64,000 nt of DNA from Dermacentor variabilis (Eukaryota > Arthropoda > Arachnida > Ixodida > Ixodidae): contig NC_134569.1 in the NCBI RefSeq assembly GCF_050947875.1, forward strand, positions 41,909,777 to 41,973,776, given 5' to 3'. The notes beneath the pieces are model-generated. The model saw only the letters and a program-made list of their open reading frames with translations. It did no database searches and was not told the DNA's origin. Position 1 is the first letter of the stretch. Every line of letters begins with the position of its first letter. Shown one piece after another: positions 35,645 to 48,900 of the stretch. Made by a program: the position numbers and the translations under genes.

Positions 35645-36400
35645 ACGATGCACCACCTGGCTGAGAGGATACATCCCGTCATTTTTCAGATGCTATCGAG
35701 CCGTTGTTGCTCTACAGGTAGAGAACATGCGAATGAAGCTGCTCGATTAGCCTGCAAAGGGTAACATTATTTATCAATCCCTCTTTCACGAACGGACGCT
35801 GCAAGAAAAGTTCTTTTATTTGCACGCCGGTACAAGCTGCATGATTTGAATGTTCCTAACTACAGGCATACCCGGCTACACTCCTCAGATGGACTCTACC
35901 TTAAGGTTTCGCTTATCGTAAAGGCTGCCCCAAGGAGACGCGACCCTTTTACGTGGACTGTTGCTTGGAGAGGCGTTATGCGTACGCCTTCCGCATAGGA
36001 ATGGCAAACACCGCGCAGCCGCTGAAGACTGCGATGAAGAGGAAGGTATCAACCACGTTACATGTCAGCGCCCGCAATATTTGGGTACAGATATGTTCGC
36101 CCATCGCCGTGCCCAACAAGATGGATGATAGACCTCTGTCGGAAGGGATAATCCTACGACATAGACGTGACTCGATATTCTGCCACAAGACTGCGAATGC
36201 ATCGCAGTGCTTATTGTAACCCACCGCACGCACCTAACGCTTATAGTACTTCCATTTGCATTTCTTTCTCTCTCCTCTGCTATTTTCTCTCGCTCCCTTC
36301 TCCCCAACCCCATGCAGTGAAAGAAACTCGAAGCTTGCGTCTAGTTGGCTTCCCAGCCATTTCCCCTCTATTTGTCTTCCTTGTTCGCTTACCTAAAGAA
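35645..36400 (+). mobile_element. 3' end of an RNase H/zinc-finger LINE (I/R1-like)
   Basis: Plus-strand RNase H C-terminal segment (HPVIFQ..., ANEAARLACKG, about 35675-35760), then SIPLSRTDAARKVLLFARRY (about 35780-35835), the H-T-R-L block, YAYAFRIGMAN (about 35976) and a frame-shifted zinc-finger remnant (EEGINHVTCQRPQYL, about 36037-36081). PLSEGIILRHRRDS follows. The 3'UTR near 36305-36365 (GCGTCTAGTTGGCTTCCCAG) is the reverse complement type of the shared tail block at 30.1 kb. It is thus a second, oppositely oriented copy of the same LINE group. Confidence 0.7.
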
Positions 36401-37489
36401 CGCTAATTATTAACAGAAATTCACCAACTTCGCGAGGCAAACATCAACAGCGCACGTGAAATTTCTCTGCCTTGACACGGTTTTTAAGAGTACAGTGTGT
36501 GCGTCGCCATAACATTTTTTCACTGGTTATGGAGTGTACACAATTTTTGATATCTAGTGGGAAAAGAGTTCATTTGATAGCTGCAACGTAATGAAGTCCC
36601 CGCTTTCCATGGCACTTACTAGTCTATGGGAGGCCTAAACAAGACTGAAAGTGAATTTGGACGATTTGGCCATGCAAATATCGAGGATGACTTAGAAATA
36701 AATGGTTTTCAAATATATTTCTAATTATGCAAGCAATCTTGGAATCACGGTCAATGAACAACCTATGTCAAAAAGAGTGATGATTTATCTTTTATTGATG
36801 CGATTCAGGCGAGATGAAAGAAGGCAACAAGCTACATCCTCAGCTTTTGCTCCTGAAAAATTAACAGCTACTGAGAAATAGGGGGAAGAATTTACGAATG
36901 TTTTCGTTCGTAAGTGCTCTTTTCCTCTTGCCAGCCGCCATTCATTAATAATATGTTAAACATCGCGATCGGCTACCACCTGCTCTTACGAACAGTTATA
37001 CCGTAAGTATTCTTTTCTTGGTCGGTACGGGCGCAGATGAAATTTTCTGCTAGGCGAGAGCTGTCGCTTCGATTGCACGATAAAATTTTGCGAATATGTG
37101 CTAGTATGTGTTGAGAATTTATAAAGCTGGGACATCACAGCCGGCAATCATAACTGATGCCTTCGGCAAACAGGGATGTAGTAGTCTTCCTCTTCGCATG
37201 TACATTCGCATCTGTTACAGCGGAGCTGTAATGCGCTGGGTTCTGGTGGTTTGCGTGCGTAGGCAAGAAAGATGGCAGCCATTTCAGAGCTAAAGCATAA
37301 AGTGAAAGTGTATGGATGGGTATGCCCCAGCTGCGTTTAAATGCGAGAAGTATCAAAACGTACTGTGGCGAAAAAATATCGTAATAAAAAATTTAAAACC
37401 GGAATAGACACTGTTTAGTATGGATTGCGGTTTGACGTCACTGGCTCTATAGCAAACCACGTAACCTTATCTCGGCTCCATTCCGCCTG

Positions 37490-37925
37490 CACAATGGGTA
37501 GGCCCCGTGCGGTGAGGACTGCGGAAGAACAGGGCGCCTACGAAGAAAACCGTCGTGAATAGAAGCGGGAATGTGCTCGGCGACGGCGGGCGGCACGTAA
37601 TGCGGACGAAGGTCGTGCCGCAAACGCCAAGCGTACGGAACTTTGGTTGGATCACCCCTACCGACACCACTCCCGTCGTAATTGTGAGTGATTTCAACAT
37701 ACACGTGTCTCGGGCAGACGGAAAGCGGTTTGTGGCGTTTCTCTTGGAAAGCTTAGGCATTCAATGTTACACAAAAGTCAATGTGCCCACGACGCGTCAT
37801 CGGTGGTGTACAGACCTCACATTGGCCAAGGAACCTTGCCAGTGTGGCCACAGAGCCACTGGCCGTATATCATAGCGATAATACAGCGATAGACACCTTC
37901 GTGACCAAATAATAAATAAACAAAT
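37490..37925 (+). mobile_element. Short element: MGRPR-type N-terminus joined to an endonuclease-like domain
   Basis: From 37495 one frame reads MGRPRAVRTAEEQGAYEENR, a stop, then an Arg/Ala-rich segment (KRECARRRRAARNADEGRAA). A different frame from about 37668 reads VVIVSDFNIHVSRADGKRF, CYTKVNVPTTRHRWCTDLTL, and after another frame change VYHSDNTAIDTFVTK (about 37865-37910). This is the layout of an exonuclease-endonuclease-phosphatase domain with GDFN altered to SDFN and SDH to SDN. An AATAAATAAACAAATAA tail follows at 37909-37927. N-termini of this MGRPR style are, from memory, common in tick repeats; the class (Helitron-associated or other) is not settled. Confidence 0.45.
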
Positions 37926-37927
37926 AA

Positions 37928-39895
37928 GGGGACAAAGAAAAAACATTGAGTATGCAATTTAATAAAACAACAAAAATTGAGAAAAACGAAACTAATTGTG
38001 ATATGTGTCTTTCATTTTCCCTCACCGTATTTATTATCAACCTATTTATCACGATATATACCGCTCCTCTGGTCAACCACCTTCCCCGAGTGGAATGGCT
38101 CTGAATATTGTTTTTTTTTATGTGTGATAAATTAGTGCTTTCTTACTTTCGCAGTGCCTCATTTCCTTCAATTCATTATTTGCAAAAATTTTGATGGCAA
38201 AAACAAAAAAAGAAGAAACGGGCGCTTACTGAGAAGTTTACGCCAGTCTACGCAAGCACCGAATCATTCAAGCCGAATTAATGCAAGCCAAAGCATCAGA
38301 TACGGGTCGTGAAGCTTGGTTAGCATGGCGGTAATTCTCCGGAGTAGTGCTTTGATGCGGATCGAGGATAATCCCAACTGGAATCGCATCAGGCCTTTTA
38401 GCTTCTCATTTCACAACTGTTTCTTAGCCCCTGCACATTCAGCGCGGTAGTGATACACCCGGAAGGGAAGCCAGAACCCTCCAACGCATCGCTATCATTT
38501 AATCACGCATAATACATGTAATGCGATCAACGACTAATACATTACATGCTTGCACGGGTGATAATAAACGCTAAATAACTCAGACAGTTAGAATCCCCTT
38601 CACGTCGTTAACGGTGCTTTTATGTGAAGCGACAAGATGGCCGCTGCCAGAACTGCCGTTAGCTTCTGTGCACCCCTAATAAGAACCTGCGATTACACAC
38701 GATCCGTCCCAAAAGAATAAACTAACTACGAAATACACGAAGCTTCGTTTCCATTCGCTTCTGTTCGATTTCCGCTCCACGGTGACGACTGCGTTTTACT
38801 CCCCTGCTCCTTTTATAGCTTATACTTTATTTGTGCTCTGAAATGAAAGCGAAAACACCAAGCATGAGCAAAACTGTATAAAACAAGAGGAAAGAAAAGA
38901 AAGGAGGCGTACAAATAATTCTTCAGGAAGTGCGACTACACTGGAAGTGTTCGTTTGTTGCCAGCGTGACTCAAAATCTTTCCTTCAACAGAAAAAGCAA
39001 ATTTGGTCTGCTTGTCGCGTTATGTTCTCCATTTATGGCGCACTTTGGGTTATGTGGGAAGGACTAACTAGGTGGAACAACGCATTGATTTTCACGTGAA
39101 CGACTTGGACACAGGGGTTGCAGAAGCTAACACGTCAAATGAAGCGAGAGATCGAAGGGCACGTCATGCAAGAACACGAAGGAATAAAAATGAATTCCTT
39201 AGTAATTAGTGAAGGACATGGACTTTTTACTATCTACACGATATAGTTAAACAGCAAGCTAACGTATCTGTAACAATTTTTCGAAACTCAAGAAACTAAG
39301 ACTCTAAGTTATGTATGGTTATAAAACGTGGGGTGGAACCAGAAAAACTAAAACGAAGAAGGGAAAGTAAGAGGAATTAAGCTGTAGTACACGGCATATA
39401 AAAAGAATCAAACAAACGTAGAAAAGAGAACAAGGAAAACAACAATACGCTTCACTTGAATAGAACTTATCAATGTTTGCACTGGTCAGCGAAACTAGTG
39501 TAAGATTGCTACGAAAATAAATAAATAAGTTCTAGTCCGCGGTTCTTACCTTTTCTTCATTTCCCCCTGTTTTTCCTTCTTCTGCATTTCATTTCTTTCT
39601 TTCTTTTTCGTACAATTTTGTAGCACAGTCTCTGCGGCGGATGTTCAGTGTCATGAGCCTCTGCTGATCACGAAGTCGTGGGTTGGATCAGTATCGTGAG
39701 TATTGTAATTTCGGCGCAGGTGAAATAAGCTAGGGTGGCCGATATTGTCCCTTGTCTTAAGACGTCATATCTCAAAGATGCAGCTGAACCTGCTGAATCT
39801 CTCATAGCCTTTCTTTTAATCTGAGACGTCAAACCGCATCAGTCAATCAGGCATTATCATCACCATCCATGTAACTGATACAGTGGCTACTTTTG
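37928..39895. other. No gene recognised
   Basis: AT-rich anonymous DNA with no frame longer than about 70 codons and no dispersed repeat I could name. Confidence 0.5.

Positions 39896-39993
<98 letters not shown>
39896..39993. repeat. (AAT)n microsatellite
   Basis: About 32 uninterrupted ATA/AAT units. No retroposon body recognised beside it. Confidence 0.95.
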
Positions 39994-39999
39994 GCGAGA

Positions 40000-42600
40000 A
40001 CACACGCACAGCACTTGTCTCTGGCGCCTCCGCGCGTTCTGTGCTTCCTTCAACCTGTTTACTATTTCTATTGCGTTCGGACCTAACATTCCTCGCCTTT
40101 CCACTCACCACTTCCTGCTTCATTTACACGTCAGGGATCCAAAGAAGGAAGTGTCTACTCAGCTCATTCCTCGCAGCTCCTCGGCGCTGTTCGACGGTTC
40201 CCGAGCGACCCCTATTGAGCCTCGTGGCCAACGGCAGCACAGCGAGCTGCGCAGTGCCCCCAGTGCTCTCCTGCTCGATCGGATCTTCACACTGGAGCCC
40301 GTCGCAGCTCTAGACAAGTATACGCCACAAACACACACACACACGTGTGCGCTTACCGGGGGCGCACTTATCGACACGCGACGCGATCTTCTTAGACGGA
40401 AGGGGCGGGTGAAAGGATAAAACACGGGCGTGAGTACAGCGCCGGAACGGGCAATGTTATAAAGCGACAAGGGGAAAAAAAAAGAACGTGAGGATGACAG
40501 CACAAACGATAATTGAAGGACTGTCACTGGAACGTCGCACGAAGAAATAATCTGCTGCACAGAGAGACAGTGAGGCCGTGGCCGGCGATGAAAGAAGACG
40601 AGAAGAATGATGGAGGCACGAGAATCGCTGCTGTAACATCTCCCTTTGATTAGTTTTCGATTTCGGGGACATTTCCTTTGTGCTCTTTGTGTACAGTGTC
40701 TTCGAAGTTTCGGTCGTTCAACTTTTGCGCCACTGTCTACATATTCTTTTTTTGTTCTTGTCTTACTTTTCTTCGTTTCTCAATGCGCAAACTCACACAC
40801 TTCCCATACCTAGAATACAAAGAGCAGGTTCTGTTTCTCCGCATCGAAGGGACATGCTATTCGCCGCTCGCCCTCCGGGAGAACCTTCGACACGGCGGAC
40901 GCAGCGGGCTACGGTAAGAGCGGAGAAAAAATGCGAACACACGGCGCGGCACGAAAGGGCGCACGCGGCAAAGGAGGGCACGCGGCTTTCCAATGGCATG
41001 CGCGGAATGCCCGCGCAAAAGAGTCCAGTCGATGACGAAGCTCGTCGCGCACTCATCTTTCTTTTTTTCTTCGCAGTTTACTTTCTCCAGTCTCTTCGGC
41101 GCACTGACTACACAGACGTGAACGTGCGAGAGCATTGGTTCTGTGTCACAAGCCAGGAAATACGCGGGCGGACAAAGTTTAGTGCTGCCAGCGCGGGTTT
41201 CGCCTAAGGGCGCAGATCTTCGTGCTCGACTGAAGTTCTTCTAGAGGAGGGGCCGACACGCGCACATGACCGACTCTCTTTTCCCGCTGCTTGCATGGCA
41301 TAGAGACTGAGGTGGACTGTTGGACGTGAAGAATGTCGGGACACATTCGAGCCGATATTTTCCGCTGCTGCCCCCCCCCCCCGCTCTCCTCGCTATTTCT
41401 GTGTACTTTGTCTTTTCTTTTTGCGCGAGTCAAGTTAGTTTGCAAACATAGCTACGTTGTGACTCTGTCGTCATGTTCCATGCATGACATACCAATTCTA
41501 ACGCTTCGCGCGCCCTCGTTTTGTTCTGCACGTAGTTTTCTCCCCTCATTGAATACAAGACCGAAGAACAATTGACAAAGTAATAATAATAATAAAACGA
41601 GAAAAAGAAACACGAGAAGCTAGCCTGGCTCTGGAGGCTCACTGATTTTATTACGCTACACAACACGTCATTTTCTTGAAAGAATGGTCACATATAAGAA
41701 TCGTGATGCACCATTACGGCGTGATCTGTGCGGCGTGTTTTAATTTTTATAATTTGATATTTTCTTGCAACCTCTCCAATTATCTGAAACATCTGCAGCT
41801 TTCCCAGTGTTTTTCGCAGCCTACCTAGTTTGTTTCTTCAGGTTTGTCCACGTCGAAATTGTGGTTCCTTTGCAGCAGTTGCTTTAAATATGCGGCCCAG
41901 AGTTATCTCTAGCGAAATCAATAATTTACAGTGAATTAATGCTTAACCGAGAACTTTAGTTTGCCCTGCAGCAGATATCCAGTGTCCCCTCCGAGAGAGG
42001 GAGACGAAGAGACTCGTTGATGAAACGCGTGAGACGTCATTGAAAACGTAAGGTTAAAGCTTGACGCTGTCTGCAAGGACGAAGTGTCGGACCTCATGTG
42101 TTTCTCAGTCTCAGTGGTGCGTGACCAACAGTACCTTCAACTGGTCGCGGGCAAAACCACGTGACTGCAGCATCGCCTTGCCAAAGTACCTCCGGACTGG
42201 ACATCTCCGTGCTGGGTAACACGCGCGGAGAGTCCAGTATGGCAGTGGCGAAAGCTCCTGGCGCTTCTGGGAAAAAACATAAAAAAAAGGGCAGACGCGC
42301 TGTGCGGACGAGCGTTCTTTGAGCCAGCAGCATGTAGTGGCCCAGGTTACGGTGGAGCGTCGCCAACAGCGGCGACGGTGTGTTGTGATGACACGACATG
42401 AAAAAGCTCTGAAAATCGACGACTGCTCCAGCGACAGGGCTCGGAGCGCCCGAGAGTGCTCGACGTGAGAGGAGAGCGATGGAAAGGAACGAGCCGAACG
42501 CAAAGCGCGAGCTCTCTTTCGAATACTTAAAGAGAACGCGGCTCCCGAGAGCGGTCCAGAGCGCTCCTGAAACGACCACTCGAAGATGAGCTAACTTCGT
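40000..42600. other. GC-enriched blocks without assignable gene
   Basis: CpG-enriched segments at about 40110-40430, 40850-41300 and 42100-42570. The last, read on the minus strand, has TTTAAGTATTCG and a CpG-rich leader, which could be an LTR or promoter. The 175-codon frame (40680-41207 +) and the 161-codon frame (42094-42579 -) have no domain and overlap frames on other strands. A C13 run lies at about 41369-41381. Confidence 0.35.
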
Positions 42601-43474
42601 TCATTTGGCATTCATAAAATGTGTGTTTTTTTTTCTTCATCTCTATATAGGCTGGTTGTTCTATAAGAATACACTGAACATTACCATAACACCGCAGTTG
42701 ACACAATGGGGATCAGTAGATTATCCAAGTCGGTTATTTGTGATCCCGCATATCTGCAAAGTTTCATATCTCTGGTTTTATGTTATAATTCAATCAGTGC
42801 TCCTTTTACGTATGCTTATATTGCTATATTTCTTTCGCAAGCGTAGGGGCATTGTATAATAGCACCAGCAGCATCGCAGCGGTATTATATGACCCGCGCT
42901 TTGAAAAGTGCACTAGCTCAGAACAACCGCGCGCAGGAATAGTCACCATACTGAGTTACACAAAAAGCAAGATGGATGAAACCACTGCTAGTGGGAATCG
43001 CGTAAAGAAGGAAGAACGGATTCATGAAACCATTTTTGAAGGTAATAGAATGATACCTGAAGATAAATTTGGGTACATGCGCGAACTTAGGAACCGATGA
43101 ATATAAGAGAGAAATGCATTAAGGGAATTGTTTCATCGCTGGCCTCACTCGTAGCAGCTGTGTACAATACGCAGGCGCTGCACTAAATGCTTTCTTTTTC
43201 TTTATAAAATATCCGTGTCCGAACACAATGTTTCTAGCAAGTCCTTCTTATTTGCCAAGATTTCTTTATTGAACGCCGACGTACATATTTGCGGAAGCAT
43301 TCAACATGCGCGCAGCGTTTGAGCGAAGCCAATACACCGCGAAAGGAGTGCGGGAGTGTGGGCCTGTTTGTGCGGCTCCTGCCTCAGCAATCTCGATTAA
43401 TCTTCTTTCCTGAGGCATCACTCGATACCGTAAAGTAAAATTACAACCCACATCCATTTTGGGCCGGAAGGGAA

Positions 43475-43482
<8 letters not shown>

Positions 43483-43511
<29 letters not shown>
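43483..43511. repeat. (GA)n microsatellite
   Basis: About 14 GA units. Confidence 0.9.
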
Positions 43512-43515
<4 letters not shown>

Positions 43516-44604
43516 AAGAAACACGGGAGAGAAAGCTGAAACGCGCGTGTCGGGAGAAAAACTCGGAAATCGAGCGTATTGAACGCGGTTAGCTCGAAAT
43601 GCACGTGAATTTGTTCTGGACACACCTGCGACAATGTTGTAAGGATATTATGTTTGTTTCTTTTTCGTCTAGAACGTCATTTTTTGTATTCGGTTGCCTG
43701 CGATTGTCCCAAAACGTGAACCGTTTTGTTATCAATGTCTATATTTTTATCGTTAGCCCTTTCTGCAGGCAGTCATGCGACGTTGACCAGCGATGTTGAG
43801 CCGTGCGGCTGCGAATAAAGCGTGCACATTTCATTAGCTTGCTTTCGCTTCTATATAGCGTCGCTAAATTAAAATGGGTGGAGAGCAAAGAGGATTCGGT
43901 AGCAACGTGATCGCATATGAGCATTCGTGAAAGGGACCAGGCCGATTAAATACCGCGTCTGGCTGGTGAGCACATACCCTCGAAGTCTATTCGCAGTGAT
44001 TGTGATCTCGGCTAACGTACGCCGACTGTTCATGAATTCGAATTGAACCGAATGAACTAAAGTGATTTCGATGCCATATTTCCAGCAAATGAGATGTGTA
44101 GGCTGAAAAAAAAAGATTGAGTGGCGATGTAGCGGCAAATACAAATAGAAATGCGTTAGCATTACGTTGCACCTATTTGAGGTCCCGGATCTATGATTTA
44201 AAGTGCGTTCACCAGATTGCAAAGTATTGTTCCAGAGCTCAGTCGAAACACCTCCTGCCTTTTCGAGGAGCCAAAAGCAAATGAAATGACTGCAGTCCGG
44301 AGCACGTCACCATCAGTTGCACTATATAGGTATATGGGGACGCCGGCAGCATGGCTGCGCAGATATGCCGCCATCATCAGCACGTCGGCCTGGCTCATGC
44401 GGCCGTGCGACGAGCAACCAGCGTGGGGCCGGAGCGCGAGGAGTGGTGACCAGGAAGCGGTTCAGTTGGCCTGAGGCTTCAGGCAGGAAAGGTTGTCTAT
44501 GGCTATTGCATCCTGTCATGAGAATCCAACAACATAGGGACATAAGGACAACGTAGGGGAAATTACTTGTACTTACTAATTGAATTAAAGGAATGATAAA
44601 TTGA

Positions 44605-44684
44605 TGAGAATGAAAGTGGATGAAAAAACAACTTGCTGCAGGTGGGGAACGATCTCACGTCTTCGCATTACGTGTGCGATGCTC
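44605..44684 (-). mobile_element. tRNA-derived SINE fragment, head truncated
   Basis: The minus strand has GAGCATCGCACACGTAATGC, GAAGACGTGAGATCGTTCCC (B-box-like GAGATCGTTCCCC) and CACCTGCAGCAAGTTGTTTT. It resembles a widespread tick tRNA-type repeat ('tggtagagcatcgcacgcgtaa...'). It stops within the A box, exactly where the gypsy fragment begins. Confidence 0.5.
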
Positions 44685-44689
44685 GCACG

Positions 44690-45274
<585 letters not shown>

Positions 45275-45639
45275 TATGTAGATACCACGTGACGGGCTTC
45301 CGACACTTCCCACACACTTCTTTCTACTTTAACACTCCTAATGCTACCGTACTCAAAATTAAATGGGCAGTAGTTTAGCTCGAAGGATGAAGCACTGACA
45401 GCGTTGCTTCAGAACTCCTCTGATGATAGTCCATGTGTATAAGCGAGTGCGACACGTTGACGCGACGAATGTAAGGCTACTGCTGCTGCGCGTAAGCAGC
45501 AGCGCTCTGCAAGCGACCACACCTATCAACACGCTAGCATGACGAGGAGAGTGCCACCAGGCGTCGCAAGCAGTCGATGGTGCACTAGGTAAGAGCTACG
45601 GAAAACCTAGAGAAATATTGTCCCAGAGAAATAGAGTCT

Positions 45640-46357
45640 GTTTTTCCTTTCTTTTTTTTTTTTTGGTGCACCAAATTTTTATATTGCTTGTGGCAGATGG
45701 CAGCACTTTAACCCTTGATATAAATTAATCGTTGAGGCGGTTATTACTTCTACGAAGAATGAAAATGCTTAATTGAATAATTGCCTGCTTACCCTAATGG
45801 ACGTTTAACTAATTACTTTATGGCAGATATTTCAATACACGGATTGTAGCTAGTGAGTATGCAAGGCAACTTGGAACGAGGTCTGAGGGTGGTACCGGTT
45901 TCGAGACATGCACGTCACGCTAGCGGTAAAAATGCACTGTTGTTCCACTTACTTTATTAAGAAAAAAAAACGCTATTTTACGCATTGAAGCACAACAGTA
46001 ACTGGAACGCCAATGCATGTCGTCGGAAACGTTGAAAATTATTATTTCGAAGAAAGTTTCTTCTTCTTCTTCGAAGCTGGTGTAGTTCCGAGAATTCGTT
46101 TCAACTGGACATGCCTTGCATACTCACCAGCTACGATACTTAGATTGAAATATGCGCTGTAAAGCAGGGAAATAGAAGGTTATTTAGCTCGATTATTTTA
46201 ATTATACAATTAAGCACTTTCATATCTCGTTCAAGTAATGGCTGCCTCATGTAGTAACTTACATCGAGGGTTATAATTGCACTATCTGGGACAGGCATCT
46301 TTTAGAAATTTGGTGAAGCTAAAAAAAAAAGAAGGAACACACACCCTGTATAGTGAA
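45640..46357. mobile_element. Foldback element with long diverged inverted repeats; right end ACACCCTGTATAG
   Basis: Left arm (about 45640-45875) matches the reverse complement of the right arm (about 46105-46357). Shared landmarks: poly-T/pyrimidine then CACCAAATTT, AACCCTTGAT versus AACCCTCGATG, GCTTAATTGAATAATT versus GCTTAATTGTATAATT, and GTAGCTAGTGAGTATGCAAG versus GTAGCTGGTGAGTATGCAAG. The right end reads CACACCCTGTATAG, i.e. an inverted CTATACAGGGTGTG, a terminus style seen in many arthropod DNA transposons. The left terminus is decayed. No transposase. Confidence 0.7.
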
Positions 46358-46369
46358 ATGTTAACGCTT

Positions 46370-48530
46370 ACCGTCCACATGCCGCTCCGTCCAGTGCATA
46401 CACACTGCGGCGCAGCAGGGGCGCCAGTGCACTTACAGTGCGCATGCGTACAACGCTGATTGCAGCAGCGGGAGGCGGAACGCTGCCCTTGCTCCGCTAC
46501 TGAGCCGATGGAGCACCCCGCTCCACCTGACCGTGCATCTCCTCCCTTCTTCGTTTCTTGCAGCCGTCGTTCCGTCGTTTTGAGCCGATAGCGCTTCTAC
46601 AGATCGAACGAGCCTCGCTCAGTTTTGTTTCAACGAGGTCTATCTGATGCTGGAGACATGGACGAAAAGCATAATCCTGTGAGCGAGCCGTACTCGCCCC
46701 CGTGCGCCTCAAACAATGTTTAGTTCTCGTAAAAAAAAAAAAAAGCAACCTAATACGAAGGGAGCGGAGCGACAGAGACAACGCAAAGTTTACCGGCGAG
46801 TTGTACAGCGTATAAGCGTTGTTTACTTCTTCAACCGTGGGTGTCCTTTATTTTTACTCCTGCAACTCACTGTTTTTCTTTCATCACTTCGATTGGGCTC
46901 CTCTATACCATAAACGCGCCCGCGTGTGCGCCGACGGTTAAGTGTTTCTCTGGCAATGCCCGGCGTGGTTCTCCTCTCGGCGCTTTACCGCTCCCAGATC
47001 GTTATTTCCGGAGAATCGTAAAAGAAAACAGTGTTGTTAGGGGGGCAATTGCCATCGCGCGGTTGGAGCCACCAGGCCACACACTCGTAACCGGGCACGC
47101 TTTCCAAATATACCATATACGCGGATAGTAAGGGGAGAAGCGCGGGAACGCGACAAGAGCCCAGCGGCGCGCCCAAGCCATTTCATTTTTACGCTGTTTC
47201 TGCTGCCTGCATCCAACCGCCGGGTGCATCCCACCGTACAGGCGCATCACTGCAGGAAACATCATACGCGCCCCCCTTTGTGGCCGCCAAACGGCCACAA
47301 AGCTCTCTTAGCTTTCGCCACTCTCTTGCGGTGCCTGGTGTTTGAGTCAGCTTCGATGGGACTCTAGCTCTGATGGCAAAAAAAAAAAATCTTCTGTTTA
47401 CAAAGCAAACAGCCGATGTATAGACGGCTGTCACAGCGGACAAAGAATTGTGTTCATCAGGACGCCGCGGAGACCAAGCTCAAATTAAGGCTGGCCTGTG
47501 TTAAGCGCAGGAAGCGTTACAGTGCAGCTGTTGTTGTTCTTTTTTTTTTCTCCTTACGATGGCCACATGCAATAATGGTAGTGTGCAAGGGACCCTCCTG
47601 GGATTTGCGTCGACTTCGCTAATAGTGACAAGGCATTTCACGGAGAGCTTACTTTCGCCGTGTTTGCCCTCACGCCCGGTAGCATGTCCTAGGCAAGTCT
47701 TCGCAGAATTAGACACAGCGTCAGCCCACACCCCGAGTTCCTTACGCAATGCGTGCATGAAATTTCCTGCACGATGCAAACACCTGCAGACTTTCAGTCC
47801 TCAATACCAGGGTTTGCAAGATGAGGAGGCCGCCACCACATCTCGTGTTACTTTTTGTTATGTTCATGAAAGACTTGGTATTATATGGATCTTTTCTTAG
47901 GGAGACTGCAGTGCAATAGAAGTTGCATCATAGGCACCTGCTGAGTGTCGATTACAACGCCAACCTTCGTACTAATGAAGACCGGCGTTCTCACATATGC
48001 AAGTGCGACCTCAAATCCAGGGCATAGTGTTGCGGCCTTTAATATAATGTAGCTTCTCTTTCTCAGGAGGCGTAGTGATGTGAGTTAGTTAAGCTGTTAT
48101 ACGCACTTTTCTTCGTGGCACGAAGCTTTCAATTCGGGCGAAAATTGCGTACGTTGATTATCAAAAGCACGATTTCTTTATTTTTGCTGGCTGCGATTTT
48201 TATACTGTACTGTATTTGGGATTTGCCCATCAGAACGGCCAGGCACACGCGAAAAACTACGATAAATCGGACAAGAACTCTTCGCATTAAATGAAAACCG
48301 AAAAAGATATAAGAAGTGATGCGCGCGTCACACGAGAGCGTTCATCACGCAATCAAAGACGGTGGCAGAGCCGAGTCGTCTTTAACAACTGCAGCATTGC
48401 TCCGGTGGCTAAACAAATCAGTAAAATGCAACAAGTTTTGAGGCCGGGCTGGCTGGTGTTCTATGTTACTGTGAATTACAGCGCACACCGGGGCCAAACA
48501 GGGAACGACGAAGACAGGCGCTTTTTTTTT
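46370..48530. other. No gene recognised
   Basis: GC-moderate sequence around 46380-47330, then AT-richer DNA. The 113-codon frame at 47559-47900 (+) shows no domain. Poly-A/poly-T runs near 46729, 47377 and 47540. Confidence 0.45.
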
Positions 48531-48534
48531 TTTT

Positions 48535-48900
48535 TTACACCAGCGGTAGTGAAATGGTAGAGCATCCGCCTCGTACGTGGGCGAGGTGCTGGGGTCGAAT
48601 AACTGTGCTGCCGGAAACCCACCGTGCTTTTTTTTTTTTGCTAATGGGTATAGAGACGTACCACGTGTTGAGACTCGGTTGTTCATATGAGCTCTCCTCT
48701 CGAAAGGGGGCCTTATGGAGATTCGCGAGAGTCTCTCTGGGCGCCCCTTGTCCACACCGCAGCTATGGTGAAATAGTCGAGCATCCGCCGTGGCTGTGGG
48801 AGGCAGGCGAGTGATACCGCCGTGCACTTACCGGTAAAATAAGTATGAGCGCGCTCCCGGCCTAGTGCTCACCAACTAAGGGATTTCCAGACGCTTGGAA
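48535..48900 (+). mobile_element. Dimeric tRNA-like repeat
   Basis: First head at about 48537-48605: ACACCAGCGGTAGTGAAATG, GTAGAGCATCCGCCTCG and the B-box-like GGGGTCGAATAACTG, followed by CCCACCGTGC and a poly-T. About 220 bp later a second head begins (ACACCGCAGCTATGGTGAAA, GAGCATCCGCC, about 48754-48825) with a weaker B box and again CCGTGCACTTACCGG. The tail includes GCGCTCCCGGCCTAGTGCTC. I recall this two-headed arrangement as a common tick repeat; the first head is related to the one at 28101-28167. Confidence 0.6.

Noticed and set aside
42094..42579. 161-codon minus-strand frame as a gene
   Set aside because: No domain, overlapped by another 130-codon frame on the same strand; more likely promoter or LTR-like DNA.
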